From the NCBI GenBank assembly GCA_013115135.1, contig JABANP010000002.1, positions 186,001-250,000 of the forward strand: 64,000 bases of DNA, in the 5' to 3' direction. The translations under genes and the position numbers were made by a program. Of the stretch, positions 1 to 11,630 are shown piece after piece (the first letter of the stretch is position 1; each line of letters opens with the position of its first letter). Below the pieces are notes generated by a model, which saw only the letters and a list, made by a program, of their open reading frames with translations, was not told the origin of the DNA and ran no database searches. This stretch comes from Perkinsus olseni. Taxonomy: Eukaryota; Perkinsozoa; Perkinsida; Perkinsidae.

Positions 1-737
1 ACGACAGAATGGAAGACCCTTCCCAAGGACACCTCGTGGATGCCCTGCAGATCATAGATGAAGCGGGCGAAGGTTATCAATGAGAGAAGGCTGAGCACCA
101 CACCAGCCAAGGGAAGCCCTATGAGCTGCAGTACAGCGTAGGCGATGACGATGACCATGCAAGAAAGTTGGAATATAATCTCAAGCGACTTCCAAGACCA
201 CTCCCGTATAACAATACCGGTGGCGCGGTGCATGCTGTGGGCTTTGAGCTTGCGCAGCTGTACCCCGCGATACCGTAAGTTCCACAAAAGATGGTATCTA
301 AAAAGGGAGAGTCCGCACGGTGAGGGAGGGGAGGTATTACAAAGGCGCCGTAGTGAGTAACACTACTGGACCGACCCAGCCCTTGGTGGTGTTGCCCGGG
401 TAGCAGACCAGCAGCTGTAGGAGGAGGTACACTAGGGTAAGGGTTGATTGTAGGACCCCTAGTATGATGCCATACTCCATTGCTAGGCCTTCCCGGACCA
501 GTCCGATCTGTGAGGAGACACTGACGGGAAGACGGCGCCGGGCTGCCTTACCGCTATCCTTTCTTTGTCGATTGAGACAGAACTCCGACCAGAGACAGAT
601 CCCTCTAAGGGCTCGGTGGTCTGGCGGTAGTTGATGGTAGTGGAGCGGAAGTCCCCACCAGCGAGAGTGACGTATCCAGACATGTAGCAGTAGTAGTGGC
701 ACTGACGACGATGATACGGCAGTTCACCTCCACACAA
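1..737 (-). CDS. Polytopic membrane protein, 3' part outside window
   Basis: Three exons can be joined on the minus strand. The first (about 737-560) is polar and Cys-containing (CHYYCYMSGYVTLAGGD), like an extracellular or lumenal segment. It ends at a GTAAGG donor, and the next exon (about 510-380) opens IGLVREGLAMEYGIILGV and carries a membrane span rich in Leu (STLTLVYLLLQLLVC). A further GT-AG intron leads to an exon (about 295-1) beginning YHLLWNLRYRGVQL with two more spans, one around QLSCMVIVIAYAVLQLIGL and one around AGVVLSLLSLITFARFI. The frame stays open to the left edge, so the C-terminus is missing. I do not recognise the family. The start is uncertain: 737 is the first Met of the exon, and an upstream exon is possible. 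Confidence 0.45.
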
Positions 738-1080
738 GGCCTATGTATCGGGTGGGAACAAGCGTGCTAGTATGGTGTTGAGAATGCATGCAGGCCAGTG
801 CCAAGACCATGTTCACCTCCGTCGAGCGATGTGAATATAATTTCGTGGCGCGCGACGGTGGTGGTCCGCAACTTGCGTTGTTTCATTCACCCATCGCCAC
901 AATCAGTGAGAGCCGTCTGCTTGAAAGCCTCGTGGTTCGACATAAGGAGCTCCTCGCCCTTATTGCACTGTCTAGTTTGACCCATACCGAGGGAGCTCCT
1001 CCACAGAAGGGTTCATAGTCGATAAGGTGGGGTGAGGGTTGTACCAGAAGTCCCCCTGCCCTTCTCACAGTATCTTTGTT
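738..1080. other. Divergent intergenic stretch
   Basis: This stretch lies between the minus-strand membrane protein and the plus-strand SRPRB-like gene. Reading frames of 60-76 codons overlap on both strands without recognisable motifs. I see no gene I can support. It probably holds both 5' ends. Confidence 0.3.
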
Positions 1081-2451
1081 ATGACCATCATCTCGTCGTG
1101 GTTATCCGAGGTTGGGCATAGCCTCTCTCGGACCACCGGCCTGAGTGATGACCTTTCCTACTGGCTTGCTATAGTAGCCAGTGCTCTCGTACTGGCTGCG
1201 TTGTTATTTGGTAGTACTGGGGTAACCTAAGGGGGACTTGAGCAACGATAAAGTCGTAGCGTCTCTTAGCGCTCTTTTCTCCTTCGATCTTGAAATGACT
1301 TCTCGTTCTTCGTAAAATATGGAAAAATATCATTTTGTCGGAAAAGCTCGTTCTTTGGAGGAAGAAAAGAAATCGATAACTCGATCGCGCGCTGCCTTGA
1401 ATACGACCACGTTAGAGTAGTGAGCTCTGCAGGCCTGAGGGATAGCTCTCAACCTAATGGGGATGATCATAGTAATTCCAGTGCCACTCCTGGACTTGGC
1501 CGTATTCCTCAGCTAGCCTCTACGTATTGGGCTTCTGGTCGTCCGGTGGTAATGGCAGTAAAGGGAAGAGAGGGAAGCTGGTCATGCTGATGGGCCCCTG
1601 TGGAGGTGGCAAGACTGCTATGTTTTCATGGTGGAAGGTGATACCGGGCGGCGCGCATACTTAGCATCCTCGTCCGTGTTCTCGGTTGCTGGCGAAGGTC
1701 CCAAGGGTTGATAGGGGCTAGCCAGGATTGATTTTGCTACTTTCGCAGCACCTCCCGATGAGGGACAGAAATCCTTCCCTCGCTCGTTCGGTCGTGACAC
1801 ACTGAGTTCACTGGTGATCATCATCATCATTATCCCTGTAGTCCCGTAACCATCCCGAGACGGTGTCCTCGATCCGACCGAATAGGGAAGTCGTCACTCT
1901 GCCAACAGGGAAGCAGGCGGAGGTACTAGGGCATGGGAGAAGGCTAGTGGAGACGACTTGGACAGGTCGTGGACTTCCCCGGACACAGACGGTTGAAGTT
2001 CGAAAGCTACGAGCTTCTGCGTAACTGCGCGTGTATATGCTATGTACTGGACTCTACTGATAGGGCCATGGTGAAGGAGGCTGCCGAGTAATATCCTTTC
2101 GGGTGGTAGAGGATTTTACGGGTGCCCATCTTCATTCAGGAGCCTGTACGATCTCTTCACAAATCAACTCTTCCTGAAGCAGCTGCCACCTATGCTACTG
2201 GTAGGAGTTGGTGAAAGGATGGTAGGTGATGTCTCCCTGCAGGTTATGAATAAGCAAGACAAGCCCACCCACCGAACGACAAGGCGAATCCTCGGGGATC
2301 TTAATAAGGAAATGTACTACTTGTCTTCTGCTGTGTAGCTTCCTTGATAGTCGGTTGTAGAGAGAGGCTGAGGACCTCACGCGGCCAAGTACTGGAAGGC
2401 GACGATGAGGTTGATAACTTTTTAGGAGTGGAAGGCGAGGCCTTTGAGTAG
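1081..2451 (+). CDS. SRPRB: Signal recognition particle receptor beta-like GTPase
   Basis: SRPRB anchors the SRP receptor in the ER membrane and is a small Ras-like GTPase. Exon 1 starts at ATG 1081 and encodes one N-terminal anchor (YWLAIVASALVLAALLFG), as the family has. An exon near 1530-1630 gives KGKRGKLVMLMGPCGGGKTAM, a Walker A/G1 motif (GPCGGGKT). An exon near 1965-2090 gives VVDFPGHRRLKFESYELL followed by CYVLDST, matching the G3 DxPGH and the following strand of SRPRB. The exon around 2180 ends QLPPMLL, and after a short intron comes VMNKQDKPTHRT, the NKxD G4 motif, then a basic helix (RRILGDLNKEMYYL). The last segment read here ends VEGEAFE at a TAG, 2449-2451. The usual C-terminal CSA(K) motif was not found, so the true end may lie in a later exon. 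Internal exon edges are approximate. Confidence 0.68.
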
Positions 2452-2977
2452 TATAGGGGAGGAGGGGCCGCCAAACAGTACGGGAATGCGGCTCAGCGAT
2501 ACGGTCGAACCACCGTTCTGGTCGATCATTGGGGACCGACTTGCGGGATGGAGCGTCCGAAACTGATGGGAAGAATCGTTGAACTGTATAACTGTTGATT
2601 CTCACTATTTCCGGAGGTTGCAATCGTGTCTGCTTTGTTGAATCTGAGGAAAATCGATTGCGCGTTCCTCGGACTCGGGGATTGAAGACTAGTGCAGTCT
2701 TCGGCTTACTCCGATAACTGTCTCATGCGGGAATCTTGGAGTATCTTTCTCCTTTGTTTCAGTATCGAGCAGCACGCCCCTGTGCCGGTAGAGGTTGCAG
2801 AGTACAGCGCAGCAACAGTGGGCAAAGGCACTACTGAGGATGCTGATGTTGTCGATGTTGTCGCTGATTGGGTTACCGCCATCACTGTTGCCCCGTGATA
2901 CCTTCCAATGTTTCCACTACCCGGCCTGCGTTGAGTTCCTCTTTCGATGGTTCATCTCCGTTGTAGTTTTCCCTTGC

Positions 2978-5175
2978 ATGATACCGGGCATCCCTCCACC
3001 TTTGCCACCGAAGGCCCCGGCAGGTAGGGACGGCTGCTGTGTATCACTAGTGACTATCCAACAGGTGCCTCCACAGGGCCGGTGCTGCCCCCTCCCGCCC
3101 CTCCTGTCCCGATGCCCCCTCCACTAACAGGTAGTATCCCTCGGCTCGCCGTTATGTCGTAGCCAGCTTCGCTCCGCTGTTGTTTTAGCTGCTCCTGGTA
3201 CGTTACTGATGCCGCCGGTCCCCATGGGAGTGCCACCGCCACCGATGCCACCCACGGGAGATGCTACCGGTGTGCTTGGAGCCCCGACCACCAGTCAACA
3301 GCAGCTGGTGACTCCTGCTCAGATGGGCTGGTGCGAGGTAGTAACGGCGAAGGGGTTTGGGATCTGGCCACTTGGGCGTGCAGGTGCAAACCTCAGATGG
3401 AAGGGTATATTATTTTCATCCAACTACTAAGGAGTCCACCTGGGACAAGCCAAAGGACCTTCAGTCGGAGGCGGAGAAGGCGAACGACACCGAATGGAAG
3501 GCAGGTTGTTGTTGTTTTGGGGGAGGGGCCGCGGACAGCCTCTTCTCAGGAGTACCACATCTGGGATGGGCGATCCTTCTTCTACAACCCTCGGACGTAC
3601 GTCTCGTGTTGGGAAGTGCCACCGGAGGTGCGGAAGGCTCGAGCAGCGCTGCTAGGTACGAAGGGCTGCATTAGAGAAGATTCATAGTTGGGAGGGTTTG
3701 TGCAATTTACGATGGACATTAATATTCCACATTTTTGGGGTTTACCTTTTGACGCCGCGTCTCAGGCGGGGACCACGCTTCGGATACGGGTATGACGGAG
3801 GAGGGGAGTGTGGTGGAGGAAGTTGGTGGCGAGACGGTTGGCCAGCAGAAGGCGAATAAGACAGAGAGCGAGAAGAGGGCAGACTTCCGGCAAATGCTTA
3901 TAGACAACGGAGTAGACGCCTCATGGAAGTGGGGTCAAGTGGCTGATCTGGCGAAGAAAGACATGAGGTTGGTGTTGTCCCCCTCCATCGTTCTAGTGTC
4001 ACCTTGATTGGGTGGTCAGGTATCATGCCTTGCCGACTATGGGCGAGAAGAAGCAAGTCTTTGCGGAGTACCTTCTGCACGCTCGACGACTTGCTCAACA
4101 GAAAGAGGTGAAATATCGTCAGCGTGATCGAATTCTTTAGTTGTTATCGTCGTCTATCGTACTACTACTGCGACGACCTCTCAATGTGGATTATTCAACA
4201 TCGTCTGTCTGAATAATCTATGCCATTACCCGTAATGTCGCCCTTGAGGTTAGAAGGGCGATATCATCCCCTTCTTACCTCAAGGAGAGTTCTCATTCTA
4301 ATGCTCTTTGTTTGTGGGTCTCTCGAGAAGGGGTCTAGCCTCCTGGACGCCTCTCTGGTCTGGTCACTTTGTGTGATGTAGTACAGTAGGTGGCAGCCTC
4401 GTCGGCGGTGTCTTCATCCCGGTTATTGTTGATCCCTTCAGCGCGACAATAAACGTGAAATGATGTATGAGATGGTGAAGGCGATGCAGCAATGGAGTGG
4501 TATGAGCGAGGACACGAGGTAAACCAGCAGCGGAAGCGAATGGGGGGGAACTTCAGTCTGGGCAGGTATGATCAGCTGGCTGCTGACTCGGAGATGGCTG
4601 GTCAAGAGTGGTGGGGCAAGTTGACCGAGAAGGAGAGGATGACCCTCTTCGAGGCCTTCGCTGATGACTACTGTAACGGCTGGGGTTACGGAAGACTGAG
4701 TTGACGGATTTATGGTAGGCGAAATCCAGAAGAAGAACAGGCAGGCTCGTGATGAGCGGAACATGCAGCAGTTGAAGAAGGCGTTGAAGGGAAGCCAGAG
4801 CGTTACCTATGATATGAGGTCGGGGGCTCTCCTACTGGGAAGTCGATCATTCCGTCTTACCTCAGTATCGCCGACCTGGAACGGCTGAAGGAGATCTCGT
4901 CTCTTGACTGCTGGCAACAACTACAACCGAACCAGCGGGTCACCGTGTGGCGGACGTGTGCAGCGGCTGAGACGCGGCGGTTGAAGAATATGGTCGAAAC
5001 TGGTAAGGGGGTGTGAGGAGGGTTGTGGAATTACGAAGTCGATGCAGGTGCGAGTACATACTCCCATAAAGAGCGCAAACTGCGGAAGGAGAGGGAGATC
5101 GCGAGCTGCCTGACCGGGCCGAGTCCACAGGTCGATGGTGGCGCAAGAAAAGTCGGAGAGAAGTCGAAACGATAA
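2978..5175 (+). CDS. PRP40: PRP40/TCERG1-like protein with WW and FF domains
   Basis: PRP40-type proteins are U1 snRNP-associated scaffolds that bridge 5' and branch-site complexes through WW and FF domains. The N-terminus is Pro/Met-rich (MIPGIPPPLPPKAPAG, then MPPVPMGVPPPPMPP), spread over short exons. WW1 reads across a 46-nt intron: MGWCE joined to VQTSDGRVYYFHPTTKEST, then WDKPKDL. WW2 is EYHIWDGRSFFYNPRTYVS followed by CWEVPPEV (about 3550-3640). An FF domain follows: FRQMLIDNGVDASWKWGQV joined to YHALPTMGEKKQVFAEYLL (about 3880-4085). Later FF-like segments are YDQLAADSEMAG...TEKERMTLFEAFADDY (4560-4680) and IADLERLKEISSLDCWQQL (about 4860-4920). The C-terminus is basic and ends GEKSKR at TAA 5173-5175. 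The order WW-WW-FF repeats fits PRP40 better than TCERG1, which has three WW domains. The start at 2978 is the best Met but an upstream exon cannot be excluded. Confidence 0.75.
4140..4440 (+). other. Long intron-like gap with two perfect hairpins
   Basis: Between the first FF domain and the next coding segment of the PRP40-like gene there are about 300 nt without a usable reading frame, long for this gene. It contains two perfect stem-loops: GATTATTCA/TGAATAATC (4189-4197 with 4210-4218) and TCGCCCTT/AAGGGCGA (4238-4245 with 4254-4261). Their function is unknown. Confidence 0.4.
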
Positions 5176-5291
5176 CTGTCTTGTATGATTGCCGATATCG
5201 GTTTCAACGACTGAAGGCCTGATTGTTGTGTTCGATAGTTCCCAGGGGGCCGCAACCGATAGTCGGAGCTAGCAGTAGTCGGGCTCGGAGA

Positions 5292-8200
5292 ATGGCTGGC
5301 CTTCCCGCTGGCAGCGCTTCTGCACTTTACCGAGAGCCTGAGTGGTCCGGGCCGGCCAAACTGCCGATTTATCTCGAGTTCATTGCGAACGGGCAGGTGA
5401 CGTGGCAACGAGTGCACTACAGGGGCGGCAGGACTCCGCTCAGGTCGTTCGGGAGGTCGATATACGAGATGACAGGAAGTGCTACTTCATGTTCGGACGG
5501 GACCCAGCCGTCTGCGACATCCCGTTGACTAAGTGGGAGCCCCGAAGTTCCCGGCATCACGCCGTTCTTCAATTCAAGGAGGTCTTCAACCCTTCGCGCT
5601 TTCTCGATCGATCGTCTCCTTGGTAGGGGTCGAAGTCCTTCTATTTATACGACCTGAACTCTACCCATGGTACGATGGTAGACGGGAAGAAGATACCACC
5701 AGGAGAGGTAAGGTCCTCCCGTTACCGCTTCGGACCTGCCCTCCTCAGTTCGTCGAAGTGCACGTGGGTGACCAAGTCCAGTTCAGCAGTACGGCTCCTA
5801 AGCTGACGCTGGTGATTCAGGGCCCAGAGGAGCTCCAGCCTCAAGAAACGGAGGTGAGAAGATCTGTTCGTTTCCAGTCACTTCTTAGTTGCCATTAGGT
5901 TGATCTCACGGCGTTCCGAGAAGAGGCTCAGTCCGAGCGAGAGGTGGAGCGTCAGCGTCATGAACGCGATCGTGAACGGAGACGAGTAACTTCTGGAATT
6001 ATACCGCATTTCGCCCAATTCTATGCTTTTAGGCTATGCGGCAACAAGAGCGAGCCGACCGTCGGGCAGAGAAGGTGAGCTCTAGTGTCATGAACGCGGA
6101 GTGGGAAGCTTCCACTGTCTGGTCAGATTTCTGCGGTGGTCGGTGCCGCCAATCCGTCGTCAACGGCACCTAGTGCTGCTTCTACTGGCGGTGTATTCCG
6201 CGGAGTGAGAGAGGACGATGGGTTGGAGGAAGCCATGGTAAGGTCTACTACCACACCAACCGCTACTCACCGTATTGATCTACCTGTCTTAGATGGAGGC
6301 TGATGCTCAGGACGAGCTCACGAAAGGTGAGTATAGCCACCTCGGGAAAAGATTCCATCTCGCTATTTCACGACTACTGAGGATTCCTTCTAACTACTTT
6401 ACGACTTGCAGAGATTCCTGGCGTTGTTTACAGAACTAGATGTCTTTGACGAGACCGGCTTACAAATTGACACTCGTAAGTTGGAGCAGCTCCAACTGAA
6501 CGACAAACAACGTCAGCTCCTCCTCAAGATCGCGGATGTGAGTCTACCATTCCTCTCCATTGGGTTCATGTATCATCATCACCTTCAGAAACGACGGAAA
6601 CTCGAGAGTAATCGGCAGATGCTGGAGACGGCCCAGATGGAAGCCGGCGGAGGCCCCAGTGAGTTCTCCCGGCCTGACTCATTAGTACACCGTTGTATAA
6701 AAATTGCCTGTATGCCACTTAAATAAACTGTATAATACCTGTAGCTATACTAAAGCAGGCTATAATGCCCACATGAAACCGCCGCTGGTGCCCCGCAGGT
6801 GTTCCTTCATGGCGCAACACGGGAGCCTTCGAAGATGAGGTGGAGAGAATAAAGAGCACACATCAGAAGAAGTTCCAAGGGGTAAAGGATACCCTATCGG
6901 GGAGCGCCCGGAGTCGTCACGTCGTCATCTCCAGGATGCCAATAAGTTGTACAACCGAGTGAACCGGATGGAGTCCGACCTCCAGACTATGACCGACAAT
7001 TTGCTGCTGTCTCTCGGCATCAAGAACCCTATGCGGGACCGAATGAAACGGGTAAGATTCACCTCAGACGACGTATCACTAGTCGATAACTTCGCCGCGA
7101 GACACCGGTCTCCTGTTTCAGAAAGAGCTCTCGGAGATGTACGACACGGACGTCCTCGGGTCTCGACGAAGAGGATGACTACTACGACCAGGCCTCGGCG
7201 GAAATGCGAGAGTCTTCTCAAGCTGGAGGGAAGCAGCCCCACAGTAATCAGCTCAAGGCCGGCATGATAGGTAAACTGCGCCCATTTGTAGGTGGAGAAA
7301 CAGGAGAGTACGACGACCTCCCGAGCGTTACTGATGGTGCGGAGACTGCGAAGACCTTAACGGAGAAGAAGAAAGTGAGGGGCGTGCCGGAGGACCAGAG
7401 GAAGTCGTAGCGTCAGGCACTCGTCTCGTTACTGCGAGAGACGGTAGCAGTGGTGCAGCAGAAGGAAGCCCAGATGGCTATGAAGAAGGCCACGGCTTCC
7501 AGGGTGAGAAGGGCTGGAGGTGTGCGTCTCAGGATCTACGTTGGGAGCTTCAGGCTGACTCCCTCGATGCTTATATGGTCGAGAACGAGGTCAAGTTGAT
7601 AGAGGGGGAGAAGGAGGCAGCCGAGAAGCGCGGGCTCGCCATAAAGGAGCGTCTAGAGGGTGAGGAGCCCCGTTCCGGGATAGGATCACCACCTGGAGTA
7701 TAGGTATCACCAAGCTGCTCTCCTTGGCGATGGCGGGCAGCACTTCGGTGGATGAAGTTGAGCAAGCGAAACAGGAGCAGCGGGAGCTCGAGGCGAAGAG
7801 AGCGGCTCGTGCGGAGGCCCTCGCTGCTGCCAAGGCCGCCAGAAAGGAAGCGGCGGCTCAGCAACGAAAGAAGGCGAGGATGCAAGTGAGCTCCGCAATG
7901 CAGTGTCGTGAACATAGCGATTGAGTGAAGGCCCCTTCCGATTCTATATTCGGGTCGGAGCTGGAAGCTGATGACATGACGAAAGCTGCGATAAAGAGGA
8001 GAGCCGAACTTATGCATCAGCAGCAGCAACAACAGGTGAATACCAACGCCCGGACACCTTTCGAGTTGCCGCCTAGTAGGCACATAAGTTCGAAGAGAGA
8101 GGTCTCTTTTTATTTCATTCAGGAGTCGTCGAGCCGGGTACCCGCAGAGGCCGTCAAGATAGATCCTAACGTTGGCGGTTTACAAGGACAGTCTAGAGGA

Positions 8201-8415
8201 AGCCTTTTAGAGGTAGCCGAAGAGCCCGAGGGAGAAGAGGTATAGAGCAATTCTGATGTGTGCGATGATCCGCAGTCGTGCAGGAGGCTGAGGGTGTCCA
8301 GTGGCCTGAGATCCCCACAGCACAGTATGATGATGCTGCGGAAGAGAGCACCTGGGTGCCGCCCGCTGATAATGACGAGAAGCAGGAAGCGCTTCGAAAG
8401 AAGCTAGGATATTAA
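5292..8415 (+). CDS. SLC4A1AP: Kanadaptin-like FHA-domain protein
   Basis: Kanadaptin is a conserved, mostly nuclear FHA-domain protein of uncertain role. Three hallmarks are visible. Near the N-terminus, ALYREPEWSGPAKLPIYLE matches the family's YxEPxWxGPA entry motif. The FHA domain follows over several exons: CYFMFGRDPAVCDIPLT, then SSRHHAVLQFKE (the SRHHAVLQ phosphothreonine-binding core), then FVEVHVGDQVQFSS for the last strands. The middle carries MESDLQTMTDNLLLSLGIK at about 6969, charged coiled-coil stretches and a poly-Gln run encoded near 8011-8034. The C-terminus reads STWVPPADNDEKQEALRKK then LGY and stops at 8413-8415, matching the family's WVPP...GY ending. ATG 5292 precedes the conserved entry motif. 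The gene follows the PRP40-like gene by about 115 nt. At least eight introns are needed and not all edges are resolved. Confidence 0.8.
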
Positions 8416-8447
8416 CTCTCCCGCCTGGCTTGAGTTGATCATTCGAG

Positions 8448-9148
8448 ATGGGACAAGAACTCGCCCGAGCCATTGTGAAAAGCACTTTAAAGGCAGTCAG
8501 GCCCAAGGGATCTCTAGCTCGAAGTACTTCATTCGAATCAGAACCCGGCAACCGGGGGAGTGCTTTCCAAGCGAGTAAGGGGGCAGCGACGGTGATGGGT
8601 CACGAGAGGCAGGGGAGAGTCGTGAAAGGGCTACAGGGCCTCTTTCAACGAACTCGGCATTTACGTTGAAACAGTGAAACAGTAATAGAACACTGGTAAG
8701 ACCGTTCCGCTAAGGGGATGAGAAGCGGTGAGTTCACTCGAGTCCTTCAGACTCGCCCTGCGAGATCAAGCCAGTCTAATGCGATGATAGAATCCCTGCA
8801 CCGAACTATAAGAACGTGGTTACGAGCAGTACTAGCTGATGATAGTGGTGTCAGCATGATCTGGTGAACAGGGTCATGAAAGCCTACAGTGGCACCGTTC
8901 ATGCAACTACCGGTAGGATTCCTGCGACGATGCAGCCCACAGTAGAGTCCGCTGAGTGGTTCAGGTTAGTGGCCGCCGAGAGCTTCATACCATGATAAGG
9001 TTAGATGCTTCAGGTAATTGTAGATGCGAATCGCATCTACGATTATCTGAAGGCGTGGTACAACTATCTTTACGAAAACTCCTTCCGTCACAATTTCTTC
9101 GGGCGTGGTTGCCCCAACCGTAGACCGAAACGGGTGGCGAGGATCTAA
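8448..9148 (+). CDS. Small basic hypothetical protein, multi-exon
   Basis: The best supported part is the last exon, 9012-9148, reading IVDANRIYDYLKAWYNYLY then a basic tail PNRRPKRVARI and TAA at 9146-9148. It is rich in aromatic and basic residues and follows a plausible CAG acceptor at about 9012. Upstream segments that could belong to it are MGQELARAIVKSTLKAVRP from ATG 8448 and TGRIPATMQPTVESAEWF near 8910-8960, but their joining is uncertain. I recognise no family. The apparent 21-nt palindrome at 9020-9040 lies in this reading frame. Confidence 0.3.
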
Positions 9149-9632
9149 AGAAGGCTAGCGCGCGCGGAAAGAGAAAACTAAGACCAGGTGGAGTACTTAC
9201 CGTAACCCCCGTGAACCAGAAACCCGGCCCAGGTCGCCCTCCGGGCGACCATCACCCCAGGGGAGAAGGCCTAGCGTTATAGGAAATAGATTATCCGAGG
9301 GTTGGAAGTGTAGTCCCGGCCCGGGACTCGCCAGTAGAAGTGGCTCTGGATATAGTGTGGTACGAGAATCTCTCGTACACAATTTCCTCTGTCGTCGAGA
9401 GGAGAAATTGTGTTGAAAGGGAGAAAGCTGTGGCAGAAGGAAGAGAATTGTGAGAGAAAAGAGAATTTAGGGGCAAGGGTGGCGTAGTGTAGGCACAGTC
9501 TTATATGTGCCACTCAGATGCTGTTATGTGTTGTTGGCCGGTGGCACGCGTAGACAACATTTGTAGACAGCAGTGTGATCCCGATCGACCGCGTACAGCG
9601 ATCGCGTGATTGATCGATCGCATCGTTTACGT
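9149..9632. other. Intergenic stretch with back-to-back hairpins
   Basis: No gene is supported here. Two adjoining inverted repeats are exact or nearly so: TACGAGA-atc-TCTCGTA at 9361-9377, immediately followed by CACAATTTC...GAAATTGTG at 9378-9412. They could form a double hairpin in RNA or a cruciform in DNA. Confidence 0.35.
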
Positions 9633-9950
9633 ATGCGCACGGCTATACTCATCTTCGTGGCCTCTTGTTTTGTCCACACTGCGGGAACGGCCAACGAACT
9701 ACAGAACACTGTCTTCGTCAGATCCTGTCGACCTTTGCGACCCCAGTTGGGTGCCGCGCCGTGCCCCATCTCGGAGGTTTCATCGATCAAAAAAGCTCGA
9801 CAGGATCTTCGTGCCGCGCAAGGGTTCAGATTTACGCACAACAGCTATCCCGAGCCGTCTACTACATCTCAAGATCACGATTGGTCCGAACTCGACATCT
9901 TACTCATCGTCGTTCTTAAGGTTACTCTCCTTATACTCGGAGCTGAGTGA
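9633..9950 (+). CDS. Putative secreted small protein
   Basis: The open frame from ATG 9633 begins MRTAILIFVASCFVHTAGT, a typical cleavable signal peptide (short basic start, hydrophobic core, small residues before the cut). The mature part is about 85 residues with two Cys and ends in a hydrophobic stretch, LDILLIVVLKVTLLILG, that could be a second membrane segment or read-through into an intron. Two other frames of similar length overlap it, so coding status rests on the signal peptide alone. No family is recognised. It could be the first exon of the gene that follows at 10.1 kb. Confidence 0.3.
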   Translation: MRTAILIFVASCFVHTAGTANELQNTVFVRSCRPLRPQLGAAPCPISEVSSIKKARQDLRAAQGFRFTHNSYPEPSTTSQDHDWSELDILLIVVLKVTLLILGAE

Positions 9951-10138
9951 CCCTTGAAACGTGCTTACGGGTTCCTCAAGCTCGTGAGTTGAGGTTTCTA
10001 ACCTTAGAATCGTCATTCGTGAGGGGTTAGTGAACGAGGCCCATATTGTGCGGAAGGGACAAAATCTGATCGGACACAGCCGTCCTCCTCCTTCCGAGGT
10101 CGCCTAAACTCATCCTCCTTGACGACTACGAGCGGAAT

Positions 10139-10600
10139 ATGATTATCGTGGCTTCATTGATGTTTACGCAACTGCTGGATTGTCGTCTCCTCCTGGTCCT
10201 TGGATTGGATGTGCTTCCCCTTGGTCTGTACCAAGGTTGGGATGACGACTACGGCTTCTACTGCAATATGAATATTAGGAAATCGACAGATTTGGAAATA
10301 GTGGCCGATGTCGAGATCAATCGCGGGTTTAATAAGGCCAAATGCGTTAATTGCTACTTCGAGTATGGCGTCTGGACAGAGACTGGTGAGAGGAGTCATG
10401 CTGAGGTACATGTTGCTAGTCTGCTGGACTCCGAAGACGTCCCAAAGGCACCCGACGATCCCACCAGTGTCTGCCTGGCTCAGCTCAGTGAAGTACTCGG
10501 AATTGGTTCTGAGTGCCTCTGGTCAGGGTACCCAAAGAATGGTCGCATGATCTTCAAACCCTGCGACACTAGGTTCGAACTATTACACTTCAGTCGTTAA
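10139..10600 (+). CDS. Lineage-specific Cys-containing protein, probably secreted
   Basis: A 153-codon frame ends at TAA/TAG 10598-10603. The first 35 residues are hydrophobic (MFTQLLDCRLLLVLGLDVL) and could be a signal or an upstream intron. A CAAG acceptor precedes the better part, GWDDDYGFYCNMNIRKSTD onward. That part is acidic to neutral with six Cys spaced as if in disulphides (YC, CVNC, VC, EC, PC), as expected of an exported protein. I recognise no domain. An upstream exon with the true signal peptide, possibly the frame at 9633, is plausible. Confidence 0.4.
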   Translation: MIIVASLMFTQLLDCRLLLVLGLDVLPLGLYQGWDDDYGFYCNMNIRKSTDLEIVADVEINRGFNKAKCVNCYFEYGVWTETGERSHAEVHVASLLDSEDVPKAPDDPTSVCLAQLSEVLGIGSECLWSGYPKNGRMIFKPCDTRFELLHFSR

Positions 10601-11630
10601 TAGTCTTGCCAATAATTCTGAGCTGTTCTGCATCTGACCGTGCCGGAGTTCTCCGTGTCAACTCCAAACTTCAAAAATTTTTATTAGATTTTTATTAATG
10701 TTCTCATTTTCATAAAAGACTGATCTTTCGGACACATTCTGTCCCGTGTGGTGAAGATTCTGTGTTCCATGCCAGTAGCTCGTCCGCTGTGGATGACACA
10801 CATCATTGCCCTTGAGTCTTGCCAGTGGAAAAAAACCTATCCAGTCCAATCATTTCAGAGGTTTCGGTGAAGCTCTTCGGCTTTGGTTAATCGTCATTTC
10901 GTCAAAATAGATGATTCACACCACCATCACACCTTGCGAAGATCGGAGATGCTGCCTGGTCAGCAGCGTTGACTGAGGAGCATGTTGTTTTGATTCGGGA
11001 TGGACCATAGAGACAACCACCAGCTATTGCTTCAGATAGGCTACCGGTCTGCCGCGGTAATCACCAGTGTTGCTCAGCAATGCACCAGACAGGCTGGTCC
11101 AGCCTGGTGCATTGCAGTCAGCGCCTCCACTCAATCGCATGCATCGTTATCCATTCGCACCCAGAAGGTGACGAGCGCTGAATATCAAGAAGAAATCTAG
11201 CGACAGCTCGAGACAGTGTTATCCATAAAACGTTGTAGCGCTGCTAGCTCTCGACACAACTTCATGTCGCTCGAGGCAGTCGTGGGATATCAGCTTTCTT
11301 GAATCCCCCCCACAGGCTCGCCTGTTGTTTTCGCTGTGACTTGTACACCGGTCTACTGCACAATGCTTGCCTCATTTGAACTCGGACGCGGGAATTCCAC
11401 GGCAGAACGAAGGGTTGGAAAATTCCGCTTGATATGAACAATGTGACCTTCTGCACTTCTCATCACCGTAAGGTGTACCGGTGAGGGAAATGCCGCGAAG
11501 CAGAAGGCAGCCCCGGGCAGATGTCCAATCTCACTCACTGCTGGTGCTCCGCCAATGAGAATTACTGTCGTCGAGTGGATGACGATGCCTCGGTGGAATT
11601 AACACTTTGTTGCCCTTACACGCGTTTGGT
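10601..11630. other. Intergenic region with a strong hairpin
   Basis: Only short overlapping frames occur here and none shows a motif. The notable element is a near-perfect inverted repeat at 11077-11115: GCAATGCACCAG pairs with CTGGTGCATTGC and an inner GGCTGG with CCAGCC, leaving a 3-nt bulge. Confidence 0.35.

Noticed and set aside
9020..9040. Perfect 9-bp hairpin GTAGATGCG/CGCATCTAC as a regulatory element
   Set aside because: It lies within a plausible coding frame (IVDANRIYDYL), so the symmetry may be incidental.
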